DNA of 64,000 bases from Vicia villosa. Taxonomy: Eukaryota > Streptophyta > Magnoliopsida > Fabales > Fabaceae. Within the stretch, counting starts at the first letter, position 1; the number at the start of each line of letters is the position of its first letter. Shown here in pieces: positions 34,686 to 47,659 of the stretch. Position numbers and translations under genes: made by a program. The stretch is from NCBI RefSeq assembly GCF_029867415.1, contig NW_026705233.1, positions 61,002 to 125,001 on the forward strand, written 5' to 3'. A model generated the notes under the pieces. The model saw nothing but the letters and a program-made list of their open reading frames with translations. It was not told where the DNA came from and ran no database searches.

Positions 34686-35045
34686 TTTTTTGAAATTGAG
34701 TTTTTGGTAACTGCTGCTGCTGCAATGAAATGCAACTGTTTTAGGGCTTTGTTTCGGTATTCATCCTTACATTCATTGGGCTGGGCTAGCTATACTACGT
34801 AGAGACTCGTTAATAAACATTCGTATAAATTTGTATTTTTAAAATGAGTTTAATTGGAATGCATGAAGAAGTTTTACACCGTAAGTGAATAATGAACGTT
34901 GAATGTAAATTACGAGTATATTTTATTTTTAATTTAATTATTTATTAATTCGTATTAGTGGGTGGTTATGATTCACTGACTGTGAAAAAATTTATACTGA
35001 CATGCATAGTAATTAATCTCTTTTAAAATAAACTATGAGGTTAAA

Positions 35046-35190
35046 GATAGTGCACTGACAGTGTAAAAAATCTAATAGAAACAAATCGTTTTGCCATGTC
35101 ATATAAATTTTTTAAAAATTAAAGTCTGATTTATCCTGATTCATAGTTGTAATTGGTTGACAGTGTAACATTGTCAGTGCATCACCCATT
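35046..35190. mobile_element. Small MITE with GTGCACTGACAGTGTAA ends
   Basis: The left end TAGTGCACTGACAGTGTAAA is mirrored by the right end ACAGTGTAACATTGTCAGTG + CATCA. A common short legume MITE layout; a related half (CACTGACTGTGAAAAAATTT) lies just upstream at about 34975. Confidence 0.6.
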
Positions 35191-35600
35191 TTCTCATAAA
35201 CTATTACTATTTATAATTACTATACAGATAAAATATTTGGTTGACTAAATGTTTGAAAATGAGATAGAATTATCTTTACAAATTAATAATGTATGTATAT
35301 GTATATGTGTGTACATTTTTCCATTGTGTTTTATTGTGTATATTTTTATTTATTTTTTTTCTTTTCAATTTTATAACATCTATGCTATTTCATCTTATCT
35401 TACTTTTGCTAAAAAAATCTGGTTACTCCTATCCACTCTCTACTATTTTTTACTCATTAAAAATCAATTACATGATTTTCGTAAATTGTCCTTTGCTTAT
35501 AAATTATTTATACTAAGAAAAAAGACATTTATAAATTAATTAATATTTGCATTTTTCATTCTTATGTCCTATTATATAATATGTCATGAGTTCAATTTTA

Positions 35601-35604
<4 letters not shown>

Positions 35605-35669
<65 letters not shown>
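35605..35669. repeat. (AT)n microsatellite, about 30 repeats
   Basis: An uninterrupted AT dinucleotide run of about 60 bases in intergenic DNA. Confidence 0.97.
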
Positions 35670-35671
<2 letters not shown>

Positions 35672-36600
35672 AAGATTGGTATGTGTCATTTATTTTTTAA
35701 TTTTTATTAATTAAATCACAATTAAATATTACATCCACACATTCTCTCTTGATTAAAATTTTAATTTTTTTCACATTTTTTTTTTCTACATTTTCTTTAT
35801 TTTTATTTTAATTTATTTTTTCTATTTATTTATTATCAATAAAAATAATAATAATATACTTTTTACTTTTAATAAAATTAATAATTTATTTTATTTTATG
35901 AGTTTCTATCAACAAAATATCCTTTTTTAAAATTTTAATCACATTTTTTTCTTCTTTTTGTATGATTATTTAATACAATTAAATTGTTATGATTAGTGTT
36001 TATTTTATTAACGGTGTACATGGATTGAGTAAACCCAATAAAACCCACTCATACCTACTCAAAAAAGTGAGTTGGATCGAGTTATTGGATGAGTACGATT
36101 TTCAAAAATGAAAATCCATTTAAAATAATTGGGTTACAGGTAAACTCACACCTAACCCAAAAAAGCCTTGGGTTATCTCATGACTATTTTTTTTTGGCTT
36201 TTTTATGATTTGATAAGTAATAACTTTGATGTTTTTAATCTTGATTGCTTCAATTTCAACCTTTTTGAATATCTTTTACTTTTTAAGCAATGATTTTAAG
36301 TTATTCAAAATATTTGATGCTAATTTTTATCTTTTGCAAGTATGTTATGCAATTCTAGGTATTATTATAATGTAATTTTGATTTTCGCAAATATGTTTAT
36401 GATGAATTTTACCGTACATTTAGACATTTGTGTTTTTGAAAATAGTAGTAATATGTCAAACTATTTATTAAGAAAAAAATGTGACACATCATTAACAATT
36501 ATACAAGGAAAGGAAGAAAAAAAATTGGGTAATTACTACCTAACCCAACAAATTTGTGATTTTATCCTAACTCACTCAATAATACCGTAGTTGGTTATTT
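35670..36600. other. AT-rich intergenic DNA; no gene
   Basis: Low-complexity sequence. GGTTACAGGTAAACTCACACC and AACCCAATAAAACCCACTCA near 36025-36160 resemble the CCCAAT/GGGTT-rich ends of a degenerate small TIR repeat, echoed by TACCTAACCCAACAAATTTG near 36537. Confidence 0.4.
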
Positions 36601-36629
36601 TACCTGTCCTAAATCGGTGTATCATGTAT

Positions 36630-38030
36630 GAGTTAATGTTTAGTAGTCGAAGTTGTTCGACTAGGAAGGTCATCTGAGGCTTCAACGTTCGACCCGACCA
36701 AAAGGATGCGAAGACTTAAGGATTTTTGGCTTCAAAAGCTGAAGTGGAGGTCGAGAAGCAGTAGAAGTTAAGAGGCAGTTCCAGGCAGTTTTTCTGGCAG
36801 TTCTCACAGGACGCGTGGAAGTCTCACAATTGAGGATCTTGCATGTCGAAGACACGTGTTGACTGATAGCCAGTCGACCGTTAGTAGTAGTTATTTTATT
36901 TTTTCTATTTAAGCAAGTTTCATAGGAATAGTTAGAGGTCCGCATTTTCTACATAAACACAAGTAAAACTCTAATCTCTGCGCAATGAGTAACGAGTGCA
37001 ACCTTGGAATGTACGTATGCGTACCAGTTTAATTAAATGCAATCATTTTACATTACATTTTATCTTTCAGTGCACATTTACTGCCTTTTTTATTGCTTTG
37101 ATTTACTTTAAAGCCTTTAATTTCAGTACCTACTTTTACGTTAAAGTCACTATTTACATTTAATATAAATCATATACGCATAATCTAACAAAATAAAGCA
37201 ATCAGTCCTGGAGTATTCTAGTTGACTCCGCAAAGTAACCTTTAAAAAGGAAACTAGCGCTTGTTTACCATTTTTCTGGGTAAACAGGTTTTGAACCAGA
37301 TCTGTTTCAGACTTGCCTTTTAATATAGTCGCCTTCAGTTGAGAAAACCGCCCGTAGCTGAGACATTGGACCTTTAATTAATATTTACATTCAACAAAGG
37401 AACTCACTAGTAGGACGAGTGATACATTTCGAACAAAAGAGGGTCTTAACAAAACTCTGTCCTTAACAAAAGTCCTCGTGTTTAAGGGTTTATGTAGTGT
37501 TAAATTATTAAGGGTCATAAACTAGGGCATCCTCACCTTAGAGTTATGTCGTCCGAGCAATAACTTAAGGACTCGCCTTAGACACATATAACTTGTAAAT
37601 GCGTTAGTCAAAGGAGATGGAGTATTCCACTAGCCCTTGAAAGATATGTGATCAATAACTTCTCCTGAATAGGAGGGAGGGGTTGTCACCACTCAGAAAT
37701 ATCTAATCCTAAGCCCAAACAATCTCTTTAAAGGCTCTCCCCTAAAGGGAGGAAGGACAAATCATTACACTCTAAATCATAACGCTTAGCAAGATCGTAA
37801 CTCATATGATCACACCCCTTAGAAGTTTATACCTAAGCACATCGTCTATTTGCATAACCTTTCACCTCACATGAGCAAAACTCATAAAACCACCACAAAA
37901 CACCACCATACAAGGCTTACCGTCGTCGTGAGCTAACCCTAACCACCATACAGTGTTATAAATCTATTAAGACCTCTGAGTCCCACTGGCCTTGCAGGAG
38001 GAATACACACCTGTATTTTTTGACTAGTAC
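36630..38030 (+). mobile_element. Probable LTR-retrotransposon fragment (LTR end plus leader), unclassified
   Basis: The block 36640-37030 has a TATA-like CTATTTAAGC (36904-36913) and a higher-GC body that stands out from its AT-rich flanks, as in an LTR U3-R. It is followed by a leader-like region with TTTGAACCAGATCTG near 37290. No gag or pol was found before AT-rich DNA resumes at about 38040. Family unknown; the call rests on composition and layout only. Confidence 0.3.
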
Positions 38031-38694
38031 AAACATGATTTAGAATCCTACGACTCATTTGTTTCTATGTTGTTGAAATGCATTAAACCGATAAAGTCAA
38101 ACTATAACAATTTAACTTTAAATTATGAAATCTCTAACAATACTTTTATCTACTAATTTCACACATTTATACTTGACTTGTTAACTTTTAATTATATAAA
38201 GTTTAATTAAAAAATTTAATTAAATAATATATTTTTTAAAAATATTTGGTAACCTTATAATTTTATTTATATTAATTAATTAATTAAATATTTAATTTAT
38301 TAAATGAATAGAATAACTCATTTGATATGTATTACTTGAATTAAATAAATATAAATTATTAGTCTAAAATTAAATCTCTAACTATAATACTTATTTAATT
38401 TATTGTATATAATATAAAAAATTCTTAAAAGACAATATAAAAATTATTGATATTTATAAATTAATAATTGAAAATATATTATATATCATAGATAGAAAAA
38501 TAATAAGTCATCTCATTTTGTGAGATGGTGTGAGTTCACTCACTATTAATTAATTTTTATCATTTTATTATGCTTTAAAGTAGAATACTTGGAGAATATT
38601 TTTATAATTGTATGATATTTTGGGAAATTATTTAAAAAGAAAAGTTTATTTGATTAAAAAAAACACAGATAGATGCATTGGATTATTGGATATC

Positions 38695-38727
38695 ACTAGC
38701 AATGGACCCGTGCGTTCGCACGGGTCA
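38695..38727 (-). other. Helitron 3' terminus: hairpin plus CTAG-T
   Basis: On the minus strand GACCCGTGCGAACGCACGGGTC (38705-38726) forms a 10-bp stem hairpin, followed by CATTG and CTAG (38696-38699), then T. A GC-rich hairpin just before CTRR with insertion before T is the diagnostic end of plant Helitrons. Confidence 0.6.
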
Positions 38728-41700
38728 CATAAAGTCGAAATAAATATTAAATAAATATTATATAGTTATAGTAAAAAAAAGATATTAATTTATACGAAGT
38801 CATACAAATATTAATTTAATTTATCAAGTTGTAGTAGTTGTTATGAGTATATAGATTTGGTAATTGCTATTAAACTAAATATATGGTGAAAAACAGGTTT
38901 GGCCCGTCAGACATGGCTAGAATTTTTATAATTATTTATAATTTTAATTTTACAATTTCTTTTAACAAATATTATAAAATAAAATATATTATACACCAAA
39001 AAAATATATTGGTTTAATAATATGATTAGATTTAATAAATTGAACATATGATCTCAAATATCGGTTAAAAAACACATGTTATAGTAATTGAGAAGTCATT
39101 AAACATATGATCTCTAATATTGTTCAATTTAAGTAAATATTTTGTCAGCCCGTCAAAAAAATAGGTTCGGCTCGTCGGGCATGCCTATAATTTTTAAATT
39201 TTTCTGTAATGTAAATTTATGGATATTATTGATATTAAATGATTTTATCATCTAATAGAAAATAAATTTAAAGACAGTTAAGTTTTATATTGAATCTATG
39301 ACAAATCTTGAACAAATAACAATTGTTGAAAATCTTAAAAGAATTTTTTTTGAAAAATGGAATGTGATAAGTAAAATATTTATAACTTAATTCCGTTTAT
39401 ACAAATAATTGTATGAACATTTAAAAATATTTATAACTTTTTTCTGTTTATAAAAATATTTGTAACTTATTCCCGTTTCACAAAAATAATTGTATTAGCA
39501 GTTGACTTATTTCCATTTCTAAAAATATTTAGAACTTATTCCCGTTTCACAAAAATAATTGTATTTGTAACTTATTCCGGTTTTTACAATTGAATTAATT
39601 AATATTTTAAATGCATCCCGTAAAATTAAATATGAGTATTCTTGATTAAATAATTAAAAATCAAATGAACCAATTAAAAATGCATTATTTACAAATGATA
39701 TATCTATTTTTGTTTGTTGTGCTAATAAATAAATATGCATTATTTACAAATGAATAATAATGTTGGAATGAATTTTAAAAACGGCAATTGAAAAAAACAA
39801 ATTTTTTCTCCAAAACAATTAAAATGAAAATCATAAAATATACTTAAAATATTTCGAAAATCTTAAATAATAATGTGTTATGAATGTTTCAGTAAAATCA
39901 ATTTTCTAATTATCATAGTAAAACTTCTTCTATTTTCAGCATTATGGGACTCCCTATATTTAATCTAATTGAAAATTATTTATCAAAATTTAAAAACATG
40001 TTTTTATCATATATTCAAAAATACAAAAGCTATTATAAAAAATTTTATTTATTTTTGAGTAATTTTGTTAATTAATATTTATTGTTCTTGTAGTCATATA
40101 TCTAAAATAACTTAAACATTAATAAATTAACGTCAATTAAAATGTAATCAATTTCATTTATTGAGATCTTAAATTTAGTTTATTAGTTTATTCCCCTTAC
40201 GTATTCAATTTTTTTATTATAGTATTAAAATGAAAATATTAATAATTTTAATAAAATGAGCTATCATGACTAATAAGTATCTTAATCTTTAAAAATATAT
40301 ACTTCATTGAGCACAAATTTGAGAATGAATGTGATATTTTGAGGTTCCAACACTACAAAAAGAATGATTAAATATTTTTATTTTTAAGGAGATAAGATAA
40401 ATATGAATACCAATAATACATGCGCTTTTGGAATGGTGTAAAACATTATTGGGAAATTTCATTTTATTTAATACACATTAAATAATTTATTTTCACAGTA
40501 ATTATCAAAATATGACTATAAAGTATATTAAAATAACTGTTTTATTAGCATAATTAGAATATTAAATTACACATTTATAACTATAATGGAAATTCAAACA
40601 ATTGCTCTTGTCTATTATTACCCACCAATGGATAAAATCGTAATAATAACTTACTAAAATTTCACAAATTCTAAGAAGAAAAAAATACAACTTTTGATTA
40701 TTACTTAGTAGTAATACTTATGGATGTTATTTACTTAAATATTTGTTAGACTAAATCAAAATACAACATGAAATATTAAGTGTAAAGAATACTTTAAATC
40801 AGGTTTCCTATATTCCCCTTATTTATCCGAATCACTTTTAACTCTTTTTCTTTTCAATAAATGTAATTTAATTATTAATTATGATAAATATTATTATAAT
40901 TTAATTATTGAAAAACATTAATTTAATTGAGGCGAAATGTAAATTATTATTGAATTATATACTAAACAAATTTTATAAACAAAATGGTCACGAAGCAAAA
41001 AAATAACAAATGATTTAACATATTAGTATCTTTGTAAAATAGAATTATCAATCAATATTTTGCACAAAGAAGAATAATTAAACAGGAGAGTGAAAGAGCC
41101 AAGATGACATAACATGTATTATCTAATTTGTTATTGAGATCTTAAACTAAGATGACCCAAAAATAGAAGTAACGAATGAGATATCAATATCATCAAAAAC
41201 AATGAAATAGTAATATTGCAAGCATGAAAAAGGATGAACAATGAAGAAGACACAAAGCATCAAAATAGAAAAACAGAAAACAAATGAAGTAATATGATCT
41301 TAGGTGATGCCAATTGCATGAAAACTAATTTTTTTTGCAAAGATTAGACATACTTGTGTTCTAAAAAAACATCAACGCAATGAGATAGGAATATTTTAAA
41401 CATGTAAAAGGATGAACAATTAAGAAGTACCTATAAACAACAATATTAACATAAAACATCATAATGAAAATCAAAAACAAATGAAGTTATTAGGATCTGA
41501 TGTGAAATCAATCGCAGAAAAATGAAATTATCTTACTGGTGTGCAAAAGAAATCAGTGATATGATGTTCATTACATAAAAAAATATATCCAAACAAAAAT
41601 ATAAGAACACTGCATATTATATCATAAACTAACCTTTAAATATAATTATTAGTGAGTTGAGTAAGTATAACCTGCAAAAAAAATTCATTAAAGAAAAAGG

Positions 41701-42863
41701 GTCAACTTTTTCTTTTTGAGAGAACTTATAAACAATACAATGAAATTTGATTAATTAATCACTTATGTGTACTATAGCATTTTCAGCTTCTTTTCTGCCA
41801 AAAACAAAATTAACAGTCCCTTAGGAAGTGCAATCTATTTCAACAAAAGTTAAAAATGTAGAACTTAATATCATAGAGGTGAGTTATTCAAAAAGTGAAA
41901 ATTACTAAGCAGACCAACAACAATGGAAGCAAGAAGCAAAGTTCCCTGACACAATCAACCAAAACCAAATTCAGTTTCCTAAACTCAAATCCCCAATCAA
42001 GTTTCCAAATCATCACAGCCCTTCATCTGAAATACAAATCAAATCATTAAGACAACAACACTATAAAAAAGATCATAACAATTTAACAAATCAAGAATCT
42101 AAAAGCAGAATATATGAGAGTCTGCGGAGAGCATTAGAGTACATCTGAAAAAACAATTTACCTGATGGCGGTTATTGAACAAAGTTCGCCGTGGGTTTCA
42201 ATAACTTGTTCGGCGGTGGATTTTGATCCAAATCCTCTTAGACCGGGCCAACCGATCAAGTATTTAATCGTTTCGAGCATCTTGTGAGTGGTTTTGGCTA
42301 TGGTTTTGGTAAATTGTTAAACTTGATATTGATATTGATTAAACAAATAATTGGTATTTTGAAATGGATTCTTTTTTGTTGTGAGAAGAGAAGGTTAGGG
42401 TTCTGAAAAATTTGGCTTTGCATGCATTAATCAATCTTTCATAGTAAAGTGCATGCAAGAAAGAATCAAAAAGAGAAAAGAAGCAAAATGAGAGAGAAAG
42501 AAAATAAAAGGGGAAAAGTAGTGAAGAGAAAGAGAGAAGGACCTTCGGTTTTCGTCGATGTGTGGAATGAAAATATGAGTTTTTATTTATTTAGTTTGTT
42601 TGGAATGAAGTTAATTATGGGGAATACAAATAGTTAGTACACACAGTAGAGAGTAGCCGTCCTAAAATTAATGATGGTTGAATCTACTTTTAAAATATTT
42701 AAATCAGTCAAATTTAGGTAAGTAATAATTATAAAGTTGAAATAACATTTAGGTCGCTGCCAATTTTAAAAAAAAGTGGCTGTCAATTGCAGATTTCAAA
42801 ACGTGATTTATTGAATAGAGTTTGGAGCTTGAAATCAAAAGCCATAATATATATATAGAGTGA
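38696..42863 (-). mobile_element. Probable Helitron (about 4.2 kb) carrying a captured gene fragment
   Basis: The 3' end is defined by the hairpin at 38705-38726. The 5' end is a guess: A|TCACTCTATATATATATTAT read on the minus strand from 42863 fits the A|TC insertion rule. The interior is very AT-rich and carries no RepHel helicase, so the element would be non-autonomous. It contains the promoter-proximal part of a dehydrogenase gene (42162-42280). If the 5' end is wrong, the captured fragment may instead be independent. Confidence 0.42.
42162..42280 (-). pseudogene. First exon of a short-chain dehydrogenase (TIC32-like), rest of gene absent
   Basis: On the minus strand ATG at 42280 opens MLETIKYLIGWPGLRGFGSK + STAEQVIETHGELCSITAI, followed by a consensus donor CAG|GTAAAT (GT at 42161-42160). 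This is the N-terminus of plant SDR proteins annotated as TIC32-like or retinol-dehydrogenase-like, which normally continue directly into the TGATSGIG cofactor loop. That continuation is not found in the 3.4 kb downstream on this strand. A 5' UTR-like stretch precedes the ATG. The piece therefore looks like a captured 5' gene end. A real gene with a very long first intron is the alternative, but the next gene downstream on this strand is unrelated. Confidence 0.55.
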
Positions 42864-43302
42864 TGATAGAAATTTGAAGTTTTCTTGAGCAACCAAAGAG
42901 AAAAAGCGTGCAGAGGGTTTTGCTGTATTCTATGCAGATTTGCACAACTATCTACAAAAGCATCATGTTAATATTAATTATGGAAAAGAAAATAGACAAT
43001 TGAAAAGTTATGCAATGATTAAGGAATATATATTTTTAATTAAATTATTAAAGTAGATGCAATTACCATTGTGTCCCCGATTATCACCCTCAAATTGGTG
43101 ATTAGAGGGTTAATGATAGGATTTCATATGTATTCTATTTTGTTATATTAAAAGTAGATAAGTGTGAGCTAGTTGTACAGTTGAGAGCTGCCTCACTCAT
43201 CAAAACACAAAACAAGTCTGACTGACTTACCTTTGATTTCGTCGATCCAACATCCTGACTTCCTTCTTTCACTTCACACTTCACTTCACTTTAGATTCAT
43301 TC

Positions 43303-46300
43303 ATGGCTTCCACTTTACCTTTTGCCGCTACTCTTAAACCTTCAACTCTACCTTCCACCACCAAATCCTCACGCTTTTCTCACTCCTCCATCTCTTTCCC
43401 TCTTCTCTCTCCTAATTCCAACAACTCCCTCCGTTTCTTCAACAAGGTAACTAACTAACTAACTAACTATCTTTCTCATGCCTTCATTAATTAACACTTG
43501 TCTTCTCTCTTTTCATATCTTATCTTATGCATCTATCTTCCATAATTATTAACTCTTACTCTTTGTTTTTTATTTTTATTTTTATAAATTGAATCTTAAT
43601 TATGTTACTACTTTGTGTGTAGGGACTATGCCCCAGAGTTAAGGCCCAGTTAAATCAGGTAAACTTTCTTCCTTTTAGAGGATTCAAAAACAAAAAATTA
43701 TAATCATTGCTTTGAAAATTAACTCTTGAGATTGTGATAAAATACATACAATATGCTGCAAATTAGTACAATTTTTTCAAAATTTACCGTCTTGATGCAT
43801 ATGCGCGCGCTCACACGCATGTTTATATGCTGATTTTGGTATCATATTTTGGATTCGACAAGGTTTCCCTTGATGGTTCTTCCAATGATGTGCCTCATGT
43901 TAAAGCTAAATCAGATGTGGAACCACCGACGGAACCTTCTATTGAACTATCTTCTTCGATCCTGGAAAATGAAGAATCAATCTCTCAGTTTTTTATTGAA
44001 GTTGCAAGTCTTGTCAGGTAAGTAACCAGTTTCGATCTTGCTTGCTAGTTATTGATAGTATTAACTATTAATTAAGCAGTGACAAATATATTATATATGA
44101 ACTTTTCTAACATTGTTGGAGTGGAGAAATGAGAATCTTTGTTTGTGTTTTTCTACGGCAGGCTTGTTGATTCAAGAGACATTGTGGAGTTGAAGCTGAA
44201 GCAGCTAAACTGTGAAGTAATAATTAGGAAAAAAGAGGCTTTGCCTCAACCAGAATATGCTCCTCCGCCTGCAGTGACGTATTCACCACCTTGGCAAACG
44301 GCACCCCCTGTTGCGCCATCGTATTCTCAGCCTCCTCCTACTCCTACTCCTTCACCTTCACCGTCAACTTCTCTCGTTCATGTCAAGTCACCTAAGTCAT
44401 CACATCCGCCTCTTAAAAGCCCCATGGCAGGGACATTCTACCGAAGTCCTGCACCGGGTGAACCACCATTTGTGAAGGTAGATCTTCCGTTTAATTATAT
44501 ACTACTATTCTTTGTATAGTGCTTTTTGGAAGCTGTATATAAAAGGACTCTTTCTTTAGGTTGGAGACAAAGTAACGAAGGGCCAAGTCTTATGCATCAT
44601 TGAGGCAATGAAGTTGATGAATGAAATAGAAGTAAGTTCAAAGATTTTATCTTCTTTTTTTATAGTAGCTATTAAAATTTTTAATTTTACATATTGTGAC
44701 TCTATAAGATGCACTTATTTGTTATACACCAACTACCTCTCATGTTTTTCTTTGCACTATTTAAATATTGAATTTGGTTCTTTAATTACCTTGCATAGAA
44801 AATAGGGTGTTGCTAGCATATTTGATAATATAAAAATGTTTTACAATCCCTTTGTTTGAATAACATAGAAATACTTGAAAGAACCATCTGAAAAGCACTA
44901 GGGTGGAGCCTTGAAACAAACCTTTCACAAAAACCAGTCTAGAAGTGACAAAATTTTCCCAAAAATCAAAATCCACTTCAAACAAAGATATCACCGAACA
45001 ACACATGAAGAGGACCCCGCCATAACATCTTTCTCTCCTTACCCGTTTTAAAGCCTTGGAATTTGTTCAACTAGATTAATTGCAAGGTCTTTGAGAAACT
45101 CATTTTTCACCAACAATTCGAGAAAGTCCAAATGCAAAGGCAAGGTTAAAAAATAACTATGTAGCTTTTCCTTAACAAAAGCAACCCACGTCAATAGACT
45201 TTTTTGTCAGGTCTATGATTCTGTAGGACATCCGTGCATTAACAAAACTGGCCTTCCTAGTATGCCTCGGTATAACTTATAAGTCTTGGCTGTTGCTAGT
45301 TACACTTACACCTGGTGTTATATTCTAATTTTCTTGGCCTATGTTCCAAAAAATTTAGCTTGGAAACTTGAGAACATTTTAGTTTAGAATTATCAGTCCT
45401 CTCTGTCTCGGAATGACCCCTTCGCTTCAGTTGTTATGGAGAAATTATTTGAAGTAGCTTTTCTGGTTAGTATATGCCTTAAAGTCTTAAACACAAGCTG
45501 TAAGTTACTCTCCGATGCTTTTGCCATCCATACTACATCTCTCATTTTTGTTTTATTAGTATTTTAGATTATATGTTGCACTTAAAAAATATCTAGGATT
45601 TTCAATTTACTAGATATTCTGAATTTCTTGGCCTATGTTCCGACAAATCTAGCTTGGAAAGTTAAGAACATTTGAGTTTGGCATTATCAGTGCTCTCTCT
45701 GTCTCGTATGATTTGAAGTAACTTTTCTTGTTGGCATGTATGATTGGTGAAGAGTAGTGTCTAATTAATTATCTTCAAGAACATTAAATTAAGCCATTCA
45801 CAGCCATTTTTTCAAACTTAGCTTATTATTATTAAATATGGATTATTACCTTGTGTGTGTGTGTGTCTGACGTTGCTCTTTTTTCTGCTTAATAGTCGCT
45901 TGGTGTACAAATGTATAATATAACATAGTAAGACCTAACTTCTACTTTTCTATCATGTAAATTGAATAAAATAGAAGAGATATTTTGTGAAGTGAGGGAG
46001 GTCTTCAGTGTGTTGTTTGCGATTGAGATTGAGTATTTCGGGTCAGATAGATTGCCCATAGCCCATTAAGGCTAGTCCTAATGGGTAGCAGGCTTTCTGG
46101 GCCGAGGTAAAAAGCCCTAAAAAATTATAGGTTTAAATTTAAAGGCTCTCACCCTATGTCTTATTGGGCTTGACGGATGGGCTATTCCCATTTTTATAGC
46201 TCACATCTCAGATTTTGCTTTGTTAAACATATCTAGGATTATATTCCTCGATTTTGACAGTAAAACCATGGTTAAAGTGTTGCCTTTCACTCTTACGATG

Positions 46301-47244
46301 AAATAGTAACATAAAAAATGTGACGTCCAAGTAAACAAATATTTGGAAAAGTTGAATGAGATAGATAAAGGAGGAAAGAGGTATATAGGTTGATCTATTG
46401 CTCAGGAATCTTTGTTTCTTTTGTTTTCATTTTCAGCATGCTTTGTTCCACCTCTCATTAATAGCTCCTTCCTGTAGTTCTCCTTGATATTTCATAATAT
46501 GTGAATAGGCTTGTAAGTAATCAAAAAAGATTCAGAGTAGTTTTGAAGTTCCATGTAGCTTCTCGAGTTTGTTAACGTACATTTAGCTTTTTTGTTAAGG
46601 CACAGTTCTTCACATATCTATAAAGCATGAATAAATAAAGCAAAGAATCCTTGCAATAGTTGTATTATGAGGAGGAAATAGCTTATGTTCAACTACTAAT
46701 GAAAACTTGTACTTCAAGTAGTACTGATTCTACTACTAAAAAATTGGGCAAATTGCATTTATTATGTTAGTTCAGAATAGCTAAACTTCACAGTTTTTAT
46801 GGAAAGAAAAGTATACAGTGCTAAATTAATGAATTATATAAGTTTGGATAATGGTTTTAGACATCTTCATACATTAAACTCAAACCTTGAATTTAAAAAA
46901 GAAGAAGCATAAATATGCTTAAATCTGATTCCTAACTTGGCTTGTAAGTTGTAACTGTAAGATGCAAATAAAAAGTCAACAAAAGATATGTTAGCTGTAA
47001 CCATTTTTTATGGTCTTGATGATCCTTTGGCATCTGAGACTAAATTTGTGTACTATTTACAGGCTGATAAGTCAGGAACCATAGTTGAAATCATCACGCA
47101 AGATGCCAAGCCTGTCAGCGTTGGTACTGTAAGTACATTCCGGACCCCCGTGACTAGTAACTCAAGCAAAACTAGTAACTTTTTGTCATTAGAGATTTGA
47201 TTTTGTTTGTTCCTTTGCAGCCCCTATTTGTGATTGCACCGTAG
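43303..47244 (+). CDS. BCCP: Biotin carboxyl carrier protein of plastid acetyl-CoA carboxylase (7 exons, 270 aa)
   Basis: Coding exons: 43303-43446, 43623-43658, 43863-44017, 44162-44477, 44560-44631, 47063-47128, 47221-47244; all introns GT-AG with consistent phases. Residues 1 to about 55 form a Ser/Thr-rich plastid transit peptide (MASTLPFAATLKPSTLPSTT). A helical segment at 104-140 (FIEVASLVRLVDSRDIVELK) precedes a Pro-rich hinge (about 145-190). The biotinyl domain follows: SPMAGTFYRSPAPGEPPFVK, VGDKVTKGQVLCIIEAMKLM, with biotin attachment at Lys235 in EAMKLMNEIE, and ends GTPLFVIAP. BCCP carries the carboxyl group between biotin carboxylase and carboxyltransferase in the heteromeric plastid ACCase, the first step of fatty acid synthesis. 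The Pro/Thr/Ser-rich hinge with SPSPSTS runs is family-typical. Intron 5 is long (2.4 kb). No lesions. Confidence 0.95.
44632..47062. other. Long intron 5 of BCCP with a direct repeat and repeat fragments
   Basis: About 85 bp starting TCTTGGCCTATGTTCC at 45332-45348 recurs near 45628, with about 10-15% divergence (both end near CTCTCTGTCTCG). A GGGCT/AGCCC-rich stretch at 46019-46200 resembles a decayed inverted-repeat element. No coding sequence. Confidence 0.5.
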
Positions 47245-47655
47245 AGCCGGCAAAGTATTCAAGTAGGCGGACGATAATCTGCAGGTCGTGTTAGTTGAAA
47301 AGTGTGAGGCTTATCCCAACCCCGAGGTAGAGGAAGTGTAGGAAGATTTTGTTTTGAATTGGGATGTTGCAATGTTGAGAAGAATTACTAGCTTATGATG
47401 AGTTTGTTCCCACCCCTCTTATTTTTCACTTTTCGATGATTGGACTAAGTTTTGGTTAACTTTTCTTTTGTTTTCAACTTTAAGTTAAGTTATTGTGTGT
47501 GATATTTATTCCAAGTCTTCTGTTTTTCCTTTTTTTATGTTTTTTAAGAGTAAGGGAGCATTTGATCCTAAAAAACTTTCATGTTTCTTTTCCCCACCTA
47601 TGTTAAGAATGTTTCTATCCAAATCACAACCCAAATTTGCACATATGTTAAGAAT
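47245..47655. other. BCCP 3' UTR and flank
   Basis: Presumed 3' UTR followed by AT-rich DNA; nothing else recognised. Confidence 0.45.
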
Positions 47656-47659
47656 GTTG

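Noticed and set aside
33980..34725. Further frames on both strands across TIC20-II
   Set aside because: Shadow frames; the 208-codon minus-strand frame has the transit peptide, membrane segments and family motif.
36682..36945. 87-codon minus-strand frame
   Set aside because: Lies in a presumed LTR; no family resemblance.
42449..42637. Lys/Glu-rich 62-codon plus-strand frame
   Set aside because: Low-complexity AGAAA-rich DNA; no domain.
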